Origin: JAAYOS01 sp050950785
GTDB taxonomy: Bacteria; Bacillota; Clostridia; Oscillospirales; JAAYOS01
Length of the DNA: 51,236 nt
Assembly: GCA_050950785.1 (NCBI GenBank)
Contig: JBMNIG010000003.1
Coordinates: 1-51,236, forward strand
Direction: 5' to 3'
The first letter of the stretch is position 1. Each line of letters opens with the position of its first letter. Below, piece by piece: positions 1 to 9,104 of this stretch. The notes beneath the pieces were generated by a model. It ran no database searches. It was not told where the DNA came from and saw only the letters and a list, made by a program, of their open reading frames with translations. The position numbers and the translations under genes were made by a program.

Positions 1-195
1 CAGGGAATCAAGGCTTATTTCTTTACCCAGAATGACATAGAAAGGGTTGAGTGGAGTCTTAGTGTCAATGTAAGTGGTTGCAAACTTATTATTAATGGTC
101 CAAGAGTGATACATCTGAGGTATTTACATTTTCAAGATCTTGATCGACTAAGGCATACGTCAGCACAAAAGATATTATTTAAGATTAAGATTTGA
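1..195 (+). CDS. C-terminal end of an unidentified protein (partial)
   Basis: The frame starting at base 1 stays open for 64 codons to a TGA at 193-195 and enters from outside the window. It encodes a mixed polar/hydrophobic segment with an alternating pattern that could form beta strands, ending in a basic tail. I do not recognise a family. The following kilobase has no convincing gene, so this may be the end of a real gene or the last piece of a decayed one. Confidence 0.3.
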   Translation, partial: QGIKAYFFTQNDIERVEWSLSVNVSGCKLIINGPRVIHLRYLHFQDLDRLRHTSAQKILFKIKI

Positions 196-1214
196 AAGGG
201 TTGAAAGTGTACGCATAGTTCTCTTTTGAAGCGTGCTCTGTATTCAAGAAGGACTCTATAGGAACGTAGACATGGGATACGTCAAAATGTCCTTGGTTTT
301 TGGATATATGGTGCGATGTATGGCGACCTGTTCTTTTATTCATATTGGCCTATGTTTTATGCCTCTCATTTTTGTGTTTATGTTCCGTGATATTGCCAAA
401 TCCATGAGCATATACTTTTATTTAATGTTCTCTTTTTGAGCAACAAGAGGATTGTAGTATAAACATCATGGAACCTTACCTTAGTAGCGCTCTTTGGTCA
501 AAAGTCTTGTCTGTGGAAGCGCTTTTATCTATGTTTTTAATGACCTATGACAATAGTCGTTGTTTCGTGGTTGGGCTCTGTTATCCTGCTTAAAAGGGCA
601 GAGTTAAAGTGAGGTGGGAATTATTAAGCACCTGAGATACGAAGCTTACGAAGTGTTGCGGAACTCTTTGCTTTGGCTGCTTGCACTGGCTTTTATCATT
701 GTTTGTGTTGGTTAAATCAGCCAGGATAAAGGCTCTATCTAGTAATTTTAGGAAAAAATATAAAGACAGCGTCAAACTTCTGCTACTTATACTTTCCTAG
801 GAGGTTCTGGAGCTCCTTTGCATATGAAACCGCTCAAAAAGAAAATTCTCTTTACAGTTGGGAATGAAGGGAAATGTAAGAGCATATTAAATCATATGTT
901 CGGTTATCTGCATCACATACTGCGATTCGCATTTTATCACCTCCAATATGTCGTTCGTGGAAGGTTGTATGTCGTTCGTGGAAGGTTGTATGTTTGTTTA
1001 GGGAATGTTACATGTTGTTTTATCCCACAACGCTTGAAATATCCAGAATATATGATAGATTATAGACAGAAACAACAAAGGGTAATGCAAAAACCAATTG
1101 ATTTTTGCATTACCTAGATATTCGGTGTTTGTCAAAGATTGATTTAAAATGTTGCAAGTATTACTTGGAAACCAGCAACCGCATTAGTGAGTTATACAAT
1201 AAGAGGTTAATGAT
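196..1214. other. No supportable gene; AT-rich degenerate region
   Basis: About 1 kb with only short open frames (none above 99 codons) and no family I recognise. A frame at 818-1117 has a GGAGG 25 bases upstream, but its product is low in complexity and runs through a tandem repeat, so I do not call it. The region adjoins a chain of clear pseudogenes and is probably eroded sequence. Confidence 0.4.
947..988. repeat. Two perfect 21-bp tandem repeats
   Basis: The 21-bp unit beginning TATGTCGTTCGTGG and ending AAGGTTG occurs twice back to back at 947-967 and 968-988, followed by another TATG. Because 21 is a multiple of three, it adds seven codons to any frame crossing it. It looks like a local slippage duplication. 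Confidence 0.85.
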
Positions 1215-2298
1215 ATGAAACGTCAACTTCGAAGTATCATCGTATATGGGATCATAATCGTGATTTTCATCCTGGCTATTATTGGCACGTTGGTATTGGA
1301 TGGTAACGGAGCTCAATCACTCATTTTTTTCAGCAATGAGACCCACAACACCCAGGAATTTATAGTGTCGAAGTAAAAGGGAAGCGAATATTGAAGGTGG
1401 AACTGCTCCAATCTGGATCATTTATTAGTTGTGCGCAATACGGAGCCCAGGTTTATACCTTGAGATATGAAGAAAAAAACAACACAACTGATTTAATAGA
1501 TGCAGGCAATCAAATAAATACGGTTTTCACACGAGTTATAAAAAGAGCAAGGAACAACAAGTAATCCTTAGAGAACAATCGATATGAACATAATGCATAA
1601 ATTGGTTACCTTTATGCTGATAACAAATACTTGTACTTCTTAGAGGGTAAAGAATTCTATGTGTGTAGAATGTCAATTGAAGGAGGAGAGATAGAGAAAC
1701 TAGAGATTGGTGCTGTTCCTTTTCCAGGTGATCCGAGGATATCAATTAAGAATGGCTATATTTTTACATCATATATAGACAGTATGAAAACCCCGACCTT
1801 ATACGCAATGAATTTAAAGGACTTTACAAATTGATAAGATACTTTTACCAGAGTTGCCTTCTATTCGGAGAATCACAGGTCAGTTCGTGTGACACCTGAC
1901 GGGGATACCTTTTACTATACATGTATCGACGATAAAGGCAAAGTGGTCCTTTACCAATTCTCGTTCTTTAGAGTAAATGATTTTATCAAAGTCATTCTTT
2001 GCAATGCGCAAAAGGACCAAAACTTAAGTGAAATCCCTTTGCGCTATAGATGGGGGATTGTTTTTTTGTTGATGAAGATAGGATCCTTTCAATATATCGT
2101 GAAGGTAAGATCTATCAAATACTTGATCTAAACAACATATCATCAGAGGATTATGTTAGTGTATATGGAGAGGGTGATTACTATGTAATTCAATATCCAC
2201 AATTTTTGGATGCCAATGAAACCATGGCCTATTTGTTGTATAAGTATGATAATAAAGGAGGTGAAAAGCTCGGTTATTTTTTGCTCATAATAAGCTAA
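1215..2298 (+). pseudogene. Frameshifted membrane-anchored propeller-type protein (DUF5050-like)
   Basis: An ATG at 1215 with AGAGG upstream starts a protein with a basic N-terminus and one transmembrane segment (residues about 8-27), but the frame stops at 1374-1376. The protein continues in the next frame (about 1346-1563), then at 1600-1834, 1889-2060 and 2050-2298. These pieces share a style of alternating strands with GD, DxKG and YxxD turns typical of DUF5050/beta-propeller cell-surface proteins, and resemble the intact lipoprotein at 6495-7412. At least three frameshifts or stops separate them, so the gene is dead unless the read quality is poor. The family assignment is by fold style, not a diagnostic motif. 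Confidence 0.65.
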
Positions 2299-2327
2299 CC
2301 CATTGTAAAAAGAAAGGAAAATTTTAT

Positions 2328-2459
2328 ATGAAAAGAATTATTTTGCGTCTTGTTTGCTTTTATTATTGTTTTTCAGACCGGTGTTTTGTCAGGAAGATGT
2401 CAGTAAATTCTCAAAATAATTTATGCGTTGCACTTGGTATAAATTCACGCTGAACACTG
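2328..2459 (+). pseudogene. Truncated secreted-protein start beside the IS3 element
   Basis: An ATG at 2328 with AAAGGAAA upstream begins a signal-peptide-like stretch. In frame it reads poorly, but a one-base shift after codon 4 gives a classic hydrophobic core (CVLFAFIIVFQTGVLSG) that soon stops. Similarity is lost at the IS3 left end near 2444-2460. I read it as a frameshifted secreted protein whose remainder was lost on IS insertion or rearrangement. Confidence 0.45.
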
Positions 2460-3557
2460 TGTGTTTTCCAATAAGTTTTTGTCAAGCTTATCCTTTTCAG
2501 GATTTAACCACACCTTCGCTGGAAGTGTCCAGTCACGGGTGTCTCGTCCATTCCAACGCTCTGGGTGACGTTTCTTTGCCTCTTCATATACTTTCTTTCG
2601 ATTGGCTAGATGCTCTCTCCAGAACGGACTCCTGCGTTGTGCAGGGGTTAAGAACTTCAATCCGCTGTGGTGATGCTCATTGTTATACCACTTTACAAAA
2701 CGGCTACACCAGTCACGCGCATCCCCGATTGACTTGAAGCCATTTGCCGGATATGAGCAGTGGTATTTGATTGTCTTAAAAAGGCTTTCGACATATGGAT
2801 TGTCGTTGCTGACTCTTGGCCTACTGTTCGAAGGTGTTAGGCCTAGTTTATATAAGGTTTCAAGCATGGTTGCACCCTTCATTGGACTTCCGTTGTCTGA
2901 GTGAAGTACTAGCGGTGCTTTCAGTGGTGGCTTGATTCCTTGTGCAATTATTGTTCGTTTTATTAGGTCACTAGAGTTCTTAGCTGACTGTTCTGGCCAT
3001 ACTTCCCATCCAACAATACTGCGGTCAAATAGATCAGAAATCATGTACAAGTAGAAATATGTTCCCTTGATTGGACCAGATAAGTACGTAATATCCCAAG
3101 TCCAAACTTGATTTGGCTCTGTGGCGCAATGGGTTGAGAGTGGTCGTGGATTCCTATCTGAAGCATGTCCACGATGGTGTTGCATGTTGTGCTCACGAAG
3201 GACTCTATAGAACGTAGACTCAGATGCAAGGTATATGCCCTTGTCAGCTAGAGATGGAACTATTTGACTCGGTGGCATACTGGCATACTCAGGTTTGTTC
3301 ACAGTTTGAATGATTTTGGTGCGCTCTTCATCTGATAATTTATTAGCGGGTTCTGGGCGTTTAGCAGTCGGCCGAAGATCCCCAACATTACCATTATCTC
3401 GAGCTAACTTAACCCAACGATAATATGTGCGAACATTGAGACTCAGTTCCTCGCAAGCTATGTGTAGTCTTGCTCCGCTATTGACCGCTTCACCAATTAG
3501 CTCGATGGCATATGCGCGATCTGGGGCGCTAATCATTCGACCTCTTGGTCCCCCCAA
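2445..3557 (-). CDS. IS3-family transposase OrfB (DDE integrase domain)
   Basis: This is the catalytic part of the IS3 transposase, which cuts and joins the element ends. The N-terminal third is a helix-turn-helix/HTH_21-type region (RVLREHNM), followed by an rve integrase core with the three acidic residues visible in WDITYL, HSDNG and NPYVESLFK, and the typical YNNEHHHSGL block near the C-terminus. About 370 residues is usual for OrfB. The frame is open from a TTG at 3557, but the product is probably made as an OrfAB fusion by -1 frameshifting from orfA. The gene is intact, so the element could still be active. Confidence 0.93.
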   Translation of the reverse strand: MGGPRGRMISAPDRAYAIELIGEAVNSGARLHIACEELSLNVRTYYRWVKLARDNGNVGDLRPTAKRPEPANKLSDEERTKIIQTVNKPEYASMPPSQIVPSLADKGIYLASESTFYRVLREHNMQHHRGHASDRNPRPLSTHCATEPNQVWTWDITYLSGPIKGTYFYLYMISDLFDRSIVGWEVWPEQSAKNSSDLIKRTIIAQGIKPPLKAPLVLHSDNGSPMKGATMLETLYKLGLTPSNSRPRVSNDNPYVESLFKTIKYHCSYPANGFKSIGDARDWCSRFVKWYNNEHHHSGLKFLTPAQRRSPFWREHLANRKKVYEEAKKRHPERWNGRDTRDWTLPAKVWLNPEKDKLDKNLLENTQCSA

Positions 3558-4027
3558 ATCGCTTCTGCTTTTTTTCTTAGCACAAGAATTGCTGCTGTCT
3601 CTGCTAGTGCCTTTTCCTTGCGAACTAGCTCTTTTTCCAATTCCTTTATTCGCTTTTGCTGACTCTTGAGCTCACTGCTAAGCTCCTTTGTTTCACGGGT
3701 GTTGAAGCTGTTTGCTTGTTGACAAACTTCTCTCCACAACTCCACCTGTTCAACATACAATCCCTTTTCGCGGCAATACGCAGCTCGCTCAACCTCATTC
3801 ATTCCAGCTGTTTCTAATACAACTTGGAACTTATCTGAAGAACTCCATTTCTCAGGATTACTTCCTGGAACTCCAGGGCGATTTGACTCCGCAAGTGCTT
3901 GGTCACGCCACCTTCTCAATGTCAACTCTGTGATGCCGACACTCTTTGATACGCTCCTGACGGATTCATTATTGGGAGGTAAAATCCTTTTTAATACCTC
4001 TGTTTTTACTTCTGCGCTGTACCTCAT
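3533..4027 (-). CDS. IS3-family transposase OrfA (DNA-binding subunit)
   Basis: The protein opens with MRYSAEVKTEVLKR and a helix-turn-helix of the HTH_8/IS3 type (SVSKSVGITELTLRRW) that recognises the IS ends. Residues about 115-160 form a heptad-rich coiled coil (SQQKRIKELEKELVRKEKALAE) for oligomerisation. The start at 4027 is chosen because GGAGG lies nine bases upstream; a longer frame to 4087 has no such site. The last codons overlap orfB by 25 bases in another frame, where the A7G run lets ribosomes slip. Confidence 0.9.
   Translation of the reverse strand: MRYSAEVKTEVLKRILPPNNESVRSVSKSVGITELTLRRWRDQALAESNRPGVPGSNPEKWSSSDKFQVVLETAGMNEVERAAYCREKGLYVEQVELWREVCQQANSFNTRETKELSSELKSQQKRIKELEKELVRKEKALAETAAILVLRKKAEAIWGDQEVE
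3568..3575 (-). other. Programmed -1 frameshift site (AAAAAAAG)
   Basis: On the minus strand the orfA codons AGA AAA AAA GCA contain seven A then G. Slipping back one base moves the ribosome from the orfA frame into the frame that runs into OrfB. A7G in the orfA/orfB overlap is the usual IS3 slippery motif. I did not find a clear stimulatory stem downstream. Confidence 0.75.
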
Positions 4028-4100
4028 TATGAGTTGCCTCCTGCTCTCTATTGTACTTACTATATTACATTGAGAGCCTACTGACAACTATCCTAACACA

Positions 4101-4377
4101 GGGGGAACCTAGGGGTATTAGAGTGATATTTTCAGTACTATCATTTCTTTTTTGATTATGCGTATTTGCCTGTCCTTTACTTTTTTCAAAAGAAGTTGAT
4201 GCACGAATTTCAACAACATCACCTTTTTCTAAGTTAATACCATTATCATTAAGATAATCTTTTAAGCGTATATTCAGGACCATCAGCTTGCTTAGCAAAA
4301 GCGCTCGTACCTCCGCTCAGCATCACTGATAATGATAAAACCACAGCAATAACTCTTTTTAAGATTTTCTTTTTCAT
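4101..4377 (-). pseudogene. Secreted protein, frameshifted and cut off by the IS3 element
   Basis: An ATG at 4377 starts a good signal peptide (basic MKKKILKR, hydrophobic core, SAFA cleavage site). The frame stops shortly after residue 40, but a shifted frame continues as a soluble domain (DYLNDNGINLEKGDVVEIRA, then a lysine- and asparagine-rich stretch) until it runs into the IS3 right end near 4100. So it has one frameshift and lacks its C-terminus. The family is unknown. It lies 34 bases downstream of another secreted pseudogene on the same strand. Confidence 0.6.
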
Positions 4378-4410
4378 AAGAATAGTTCCTTTCTTTATCA
4401 TAAAGTATTT

Positions 4411-4858
4411 CTATCCGGCATACGCTTCAAAGTACCCGGAGACATTCTCCCCAACACCATCTCGATATACTGTTGCTGTGATAGTCAATCTATATGTGTA
4501 TCCGGTTGTCACATAATAGGTACCATCAAAAATCAACATATCACCGGTTGCCGAGAGACCGCTCCACGTCTTGACCGCGGTCAAGCTTCCGTTCGCATTC
4601 TTTCGTGCCAGCACTACGGTTGCAGTTATGTAATCTGTTCCGGGCTTACCCAAAACACGTGCACCGCAGGTTCCTCTGCTTCCATCGAAAGACAGTGTTT
4701 GTTACAATAGATGTCGTGTTATCCCATTGGATTGTAACGGTTCCATCGGGTTGCATATCATTTACTAAGTCCTCCGCAGCAAGTGCCACTCCACTCAATA
4801 CCAGGCACATTACGAGCGCCATCAGCAATGACACGCTTCTTTTGATTCCTACATTCAT
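4411..4858 (-). pseudogene. Small secreted protein split by one frameshift
   Basis: Starting at 4858 (AAGGAATT just upstream) there is a signal peptide with a clear ALA cleavage region, then a beta-rich stretch ending near residue 60 in a spurious tail. Moving one base at about 4685 restores a continuous protein through FDGSRGTCGARV into a frame that runs to 4411. The joined product is about 148 residues: a small all-beta exported protein with two Cys, a YxVTTGYTYRLTITATV strand pair and an aromatic C-terminus. I do not know the family. A single indel separates it from intact, so recent decay or a sequencing error are both possible. Confidence 0.6.
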
Positions 4859-4974
4859 ATAATTCCTTCTTTCCGTTAGTTTGAGGCCATTTTTAACCTC
4901 TCTACTTAATAAACGAAAAAAGGAGTGCTTTGGTAACAGTAAAATGGGAAATATTTTAAAATTATTCTATACTC

Positions 4975-5654
4975 TCACATATATGGTATCAGCTCATCCT
5001 TACTAATGCTGCCTGTGATTTGAAATGCTGTATCGTTTTCCTCCCTATATCAAAACACTTCTATCATCGGCAGATGTTGCTTCAAATAAATAAGCTGTTT
5101 TTTCCCGAAATGCTGAATATGTCATACTTCGAGTTTTCATTGTCTACTTTTATGCCCCCGCCATCAGCCGGGAGTTGATCAAACAGAATACTATCCCCGT
5201 TATCGTTTTTGTAGATTATTGTATATGTATCTCCAAACTTACTAGTTGATTCTTCAGAAAAGCTTCAGGAATATAGGTGGGCTTATATATACCATTTCGT
5301 TTTTGTCGGGATCGTCGAATTTAATTTCAGCACTTTTTTCTTCCAGTTAATAAAGGCATAAAATTGCATTTCTTGTTGCTTTTACGCTTAGAAGAACTGT
5401 GGAAAGAACAGTAATAATAATTGCAATACTGGCCGCTGCTTTGCCGGCTCTTTTTATAATCCCACTTCTTTTCCTCTTTCGAACTCCATTTTTATCAAAT
5501 CCTTAATACGCTTATCCATTGCAGCTGACGGCTTATATATTTTGTCAAGTTCTTCAACAGAAGGAAGACTCTCCATCTCCCTCTTAAGTGCTTCATCTAC
5601 AGCAACCTTAAGCAAAGCATCAAATATCTTCTCATTGTGTATTTTATCTTGCAT
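4975..5654 (-). pseudogene. Degenerate DUF4367-type anti-sigma factor
   Basis: The ATG at 5654 overlaps the end of the sigma pseudogene. The first 66 residues match the N-terminal part of clostridial DUF4367 anti-sigma factors: DALLKVAVDEAL..EMESLPS..ELDKIYKPS, then a basic linker. After a frameshift at about 5455 a transmembrane helix follows (ASIAIIITVLSTVLLSV), and the extracellular DUF4367 part is recognisable in pieces down to AFQITGSISKDELIPYM and a stop at 4975. Several stops and shifts interrupt it. Such proteins normally hold an ECF sigma factor at the membrane until a surface signal arrives; this copy cannot. Confidence 0.7.
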
Positions 5655-6201
5655 TGTACGCTTCCTCCTTCTGCATTTGTTCAATCAAAGCTTTGCGGGC
5701 TCTATTAATCGAACTTTAACATTGTCTGGTGTAATATTTAGAAGCTCGCTGATTTCTTTAGTAGAGTACTTATAGCTAATTTTCAGGTACAGAATATCTG
5801 CATAGTTTATTATTGCTCATTCTGCTTATACAGTCTATTATTTTTTCGCAGGCATCTTTTGCGGATACAGACTCAAAGATTGGGTCGTTATTCTTAACCG
5901 GTTCTTTCACATCATCGAAGGACAATATCTGTGGTTTCTTCGAGCTACGCAGCATGTCAATTGAAACGTTCCTCACTAATACAACGATAAAACCACGTGT
6001 TTGGTAACAGTTAACTTCTCTTATTTTTTCGACATTATTTATTATTTTTATAAAGGACTCGGAGACGGCGTCTTCTGCAAGGCCTTCGTCGTGTAGTATA
6101 TCTTTCGCTATGTAAAGCATCGTGCTGTAGTAGCGATTATAGACTTCTTCTATTTTATTTCTCTCTTGTTCGTCTTCAATTGCCATGATGATAGCTAACA
6201 T
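5644..6201 (-). pseudogene. Degenerate ECF-type sigma-70 factor
   Basis: From 6201 (GGGGTG ten bases upstream) the protein has the sigma region 2 signature (YNRYYSTMLYIAKDILHDEGLAEDAVSESFIKI..). The first frame ends at 5776, yet region 4 is intact in another frame: YADILYLKISYKYSTKEISELLN, then the helix-turn-helix NITPDNVKVR, and after a second one-base loss NRARKALIEQMQKEE to a TAA at 5644. Two frameshifts therefore split regions 2 and 4. The stop overlaps the start of the anti-sigma gene by 11 bases, the normal coupled arrangement. A clean promoter survives upstream. Confidence 0.78.
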
Positions 6202-6237
6202 CTTTTTCGTACACCCCTATCTTTTTCTTATGATTTG

Positions 6238-6266
6238 AGCATACTATGTATGGTAATAAATGTCAA
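6238..6266 (-). promoter_or_regulatory. Sigma-A-type promoter of the decayed sigma/anti-sigma operon
   Basis: Minus strand: TTGACA (6266-6261), 17-bp spacer, TATGCT (6243-6238), about 37 bases before the sigma ATG. The -35 box is consensus, so the dead operon may still be transcribed. Confidence 0.55.
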
Positions 6267-6494
6267 CCCATTGTGCGCTTTTCGTCGATTTGGGGCACAT
6301 ATTTCGGAGACAACTCAAACGAAATATATCTAGATAAGCCTATGTAAATTTTAGCCATTTTGATGTAATCAAATCAAAAAAACCGCCTGCCGCTTTACGC
6401 AGCAAGCAACCAAATAAACAGGGAAGCTTCTGATACTTTCTTATGATCTTACGCAATTACCGATAATCAAGGGATTTTATACACGTCAGAAGCC

Positions 6495-7412
6495 TTAAGT
6501 ATCCATCTGAATAATTTTAGGTGATGATTCATCTGATTGATATATGAACATCCACCCGTCACATATTTGAAATGATGAAACATTCTTTTCATAAGTTTGA
6601 CTGACTCCATGTGATTTTAAATCATATGCCCATACTCCGTCCTTATCTTCCAGCGAATAATAAACTACGTCGTCATATACTGCCCATAACATGATTATGT
6701 TCCCCAGATCAGCCTCATCTTCTATACTGGTTTTTATATCACGAATATGTAATACATCGGATTCCGTATAACATATTACTGAATTATTAACCGCTAAAAG
6801 AGCCGGCACACTTTTTGTATCAAAATCCATAATGGTTTTCCCGTCATTATCCACCCAGCGTATAAGCTTCTCTTTATACGGAACAAAAACGATTCCTCTC
6901 GAATTAGGGCAAATATGAGCTGAAATCGGTGTTAATGTTATAGTTTCAATGCTTTCTTCCTTGCCAAAGTCATATTTAAAGAGCATTCCTCCGTTATTCT
7001 CATAATTCATGTAATATAGGTTGCCATTGCTTACAAATAGATTCCTTGCTCGGAATGGAAGCATGGTAGTATCTCCACTATTCAAACTATATGCATATGC
7101 TGTGTTGTTGTTGTTTCTTGATAAATATATTATTCTTTTGTCTAGAAGATATATATTAATTAGGTTGTCTTTCGAAAAATCGAATTCTTTTTCATCGAGA
7201 GATACCACATCATTGATTTCATCGGTTTTTTCGTCAAACATCTTTACCCCCTGCCCGTCAGAAAAATAAATATTACTCCCGATAGTCTGTATCATATGAC
7301 CTCCGGGATAATTATGCAATTCGTCCTTGACAGCAGCATTACCAAAACTTGAACAACCTGAGCATGCTATTATTAGGGTTGCAATAATACATTCCATAAC
7401 TCTTATTTTCAT
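6495..7412 (-). CDS. Propeller-type surface lipoprotein (DUF5050-like)
   Basis: A 305-residue exported protein. The start at 7412 is supported by GGAGGT nine bases upstream; a longer frame to 7583 would run into the IS end. Residues 1-20 are a lipoprotein signal with an IIAC or CSGC lipobox, so it should be anchored to the outer face of the membrane. The rest is a chain of four-stranded blade-like repeats (GSNIYFSDGQGVKMFDEKT, NGNLYYMNYENNGGMLFKYD, YDDVVYYSLEDKDGVWAYDL) as in DUF5050 propellers. Substrate unknown. It resembles the pseudogene at 1215-2298. The IS inserted 26 bases upstream of its ATG has removed or replaced its native promoter. Confidence 0.72.
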   Translation of the reverse strand: MKIRVMECIIATLIIACSGCSSFGNAAVKDELHNYPGGHMIQTIGSNIYFSDGQGVKMFDEKTDEINDVVSLDEKEFDFSKDNLINIYLLDKRIIYLSRNNNNTAYAYSLNSGDTTMLPFRARNLFVSNGNLYYMNYENNGGMLFKYDFGKEESIETITLTPISAHICPNSRGIVFVPYKEKLIRWVDNDGKTIMDFDTKSVPALLAVNNSVICYTESDVLHIRDIKTSIEDEADLGNIIMLWAVYDDVVYYSLEDKDGVWAYDLKSHGVSQTYEKNVSSFQICDGWMFIYQSDESSPKIIQMDT

Positions 7413-7437
7413 AAAAGAAACCTCCACAGAGAATTTC

Positions 7438-7466
7438 GTAGTGTCAAATCTGGCACTACGTTTTTT
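7438..7466 (+). terminator. Hairpin plus T-run formed by the left IS end
   Basis: GTAGTGTCA (7438-7446) pairs with TGGCACTAC (7451-7459) around a four-base loop, then G and six T (7461-7466). This is an intrinsic-terminator shape reading rightward into the element, built on the IS terminal repeat. It could protect the transposase gene from outside transcription. Confidence 0.5.
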
Positions 7467-7588
7467 ATTAAAACCCTTGTATTTCAAGGGATATGCTGCA
7501 TCTATAAATAAAAAAGCAATGACCCCCCTTTTTGGTGTATAATGTCTATCATCACACAAACATAAACCCCAAAAGGATGTCATTGCTT

Positions 7589-9052
7589 ATGGATAACATT
7601 ATACTACATTTACTTAGAATCATTCAACAGCTTTACCAACAAAACTGCTGGCTGATAAGTTTTATTTGCAGATATATCCCGCTTAAACAGTGGGCCTTTG
7701 ATGATTCCCACTCGCCGAAGTATCAGAGATTAACTACGGACAAGCTTCCAGTCATCAAAACCTTCATTAAACAGGACTGGCAGTTTCTCTTAGAGTACTA
7801 TTCTTGGAAGTACAATAAACCTCTAAAACCGGTTCAGCGTAGGAATGGTAAAACTATACCCGAAGATACTCTTTGCCCTCTCTGTGGTGCCCCACACCAC
7901 TACTTGTACGACAACAATGGCGGAGGCGGTCAATACCTGTGCAAGGTCTGCGGGCAGACCTTCATTACTGGTGATCTCGTAACTACTCCAATACGCTTTT
8001 TATGTCCTTACTGCGGTCATTCCCTGGTAGCCAAAAAGAATAGGACTTTTTTTCGCATCCATAAATGCGTTAATACCAAATGCTCCTTCTATATACGAAA
8101 CCTTAAAAAGGTAGATAAGAAGCACCTTGACGAAAAGTATGGGAAGAACAAGTACAAGCTCCACTACATCTACAGGGAATTTACCGTAGACTTCTTCCGC
8201 ATGGACTTGGATTCACTGCCCAAGAATGCCTCTTCCCTGAAGTTTTCCAAACACAATTCTCACATCATGTCTCTGTGCCTCACTATGCACGTTAATCTCC
8301 AGCTTTCTTTGCGCAAGACTGCCCAAGCTCTCAATGACCTGTATGGTATCAAAATCTCTCATCAGCAGGTCGCCAATTATGCCAGGACCGCATCCCTTCT
8401 AGTTAAGCCTTTTGTGGATCATTACCACTATCCCAAATCTAAGACCTTCATTGCTGATGAGACCTATATCAAAGTTCGAGGCATAAAAGGTTATGTCTGG
8501 TTCATCATGGATGCTGTATCCCGCTCCATACTCGGCTATCAAGTCTCTGATAACCGAGGCGTCGGTCCTTGCATCCTAGCCATGCGAATGGCTTTCCGCC
8601 ATCTCAAGAAGCTCCCCGAGAATTTCCGCTTCATTGCTGATGGTTACAGCGCTTACCCACTAGCAGCCCAGCAGTTTTTCCTTGAGTTCAAAGAAGACTT
8701 CCAATTCCAGGTCACCCAAGTGATTGGACTTACCAATGATGATGCGGTGACCGCTGAGTTCCGGCCTTTCAAACAGATGGTTGAACGTCTGAATCGTACC
8801 TTCAAATCTTCTTACAGGGTCAGCTGTGGCTACGACAATTTCGACGGTGCCAACTACAATGTTGCGCTATGGGTTGCTTACTACAACTTCCTCCGTCCAC
8901 ACAAACAAAAGAATTATCGTGTACTGAACAAGGTGGAAATGTTAGAAGGGGCCGATAACATGCCCGGTAAATGGCAACTTCTGATCTACCTGGGACAGCA
9001 AACTATCTTACGGCTACAGGAGCAACAACGTTCTGAAGGAATCTGTTCTTAG
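7589..9052 (+). CDS. DDE transposase with two N-terminal zinc ribbons
   Basis: A 487-residue transposase. The start at 7589 has AAAGGA eleven bases upstream and a TATAAT at 7538-7543. Order: a hydrophobic N-terminal helix, a zinc ribbon (CPLCGAPHHY..CKVCGQTF), a second one (CPYCGHSLV..CVNTKCSFY), a helical DNA-binding part with LSLRKTAQALNDLYG and ISHQQVANYAR, and an rve/IS240-type catalytic core with acidic residues in ADETYIKV, IADGYSAY and MVERLNRTFK, closing with YYNFLRPHK. This resembles the IS6/IS240 transposase fold but is longer because of the ribbons; I do not assign an IS family name. It looks intact. Confidence 0.88.
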   Translation: MDNIILHLLRIIQQLYQQNCWLISFICRYIPLKQWAFDDSHSPKYQRLTTDKLPVIKTFIKQDWQFLLEYYSWKYNKPLKPVQRRNGKTIPEDTLCPLCGAPHHYLYDNNGGGGQYLCKVCGQTFITGDLVTTPIRFLCPYCGHSLVAKKNRTFFRIHKCVNTKCSFYIRNLKKVDKKHLDEKYGKNKYKLHYIYREFTVDFFRMDLDSLPKNASSLKFSKHNSHIMSLCLTMHVNLQLSLRKTAQALNDLYGIKISHQQVANYARTASLLVKPFVDHYHYPKSKTFIADETYIKVRGIKGYVWFIMDAVSRSILGYQVSDNRGVGPCILAMRMAFRHLKKLPENFRFIADGYSAYPLAAQQFFLEFKEDFQFQVTQVIGLTNDDAVTAEFRPFKQMVERLNRTFKSSYRVSCGYDNFDGANYNVALWVAYYNFLRPHKQKNYRVLNKVEMLEGADNMPGKWQLLIYLGQQTILRLQEQQRSEGICS

Positions 9053-9104
9053 ATTCTGAGCCTGAGGTAAGACACCAGCCATCAGAACCTCAGGTTCTGA
9101 CTTG

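Larger units (their letters stand above)
2444..4100 (-). mobile_element. IS3-family insertion sequence (about 1.65 kb)
   Basis: Two overlapping minus-strand frames, orfA and orfB, with an A7G slippery run in the overlap give the standard IS3 layout. Imperfect ends can be matched: TGTGTT at 2460 followed by TTGTCA near 2481, and the reverse complement TGTGTTAGG...TTGTCA reading inward from 4100. The orfB stop lies at 2445, so the left boundary is uncertain by about 15 bases. I found no target duplication. Truncated genes face the element from both sides (plus strand on the left, minus strand on the right), which suggests it sits at a rearrangement joint. Confidence 0.85.

Noticed and set aside
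233..439. Hydrophobic 68-codon open frame
   Set aside because: No ribosome site or neighbour support; lies in a degenerate AT-rich region.
818..1117. 99-codon open frame with GGAGG upstream
   Set aside because: The site is 25 bases from the ATG and the frame runs through a 21-bp tandem duplication; the product looks random.
2423..2737. Open frame on the plus strand across the IS3 orfB end
   Set aside because: Antisense shadow of the transposase gene.
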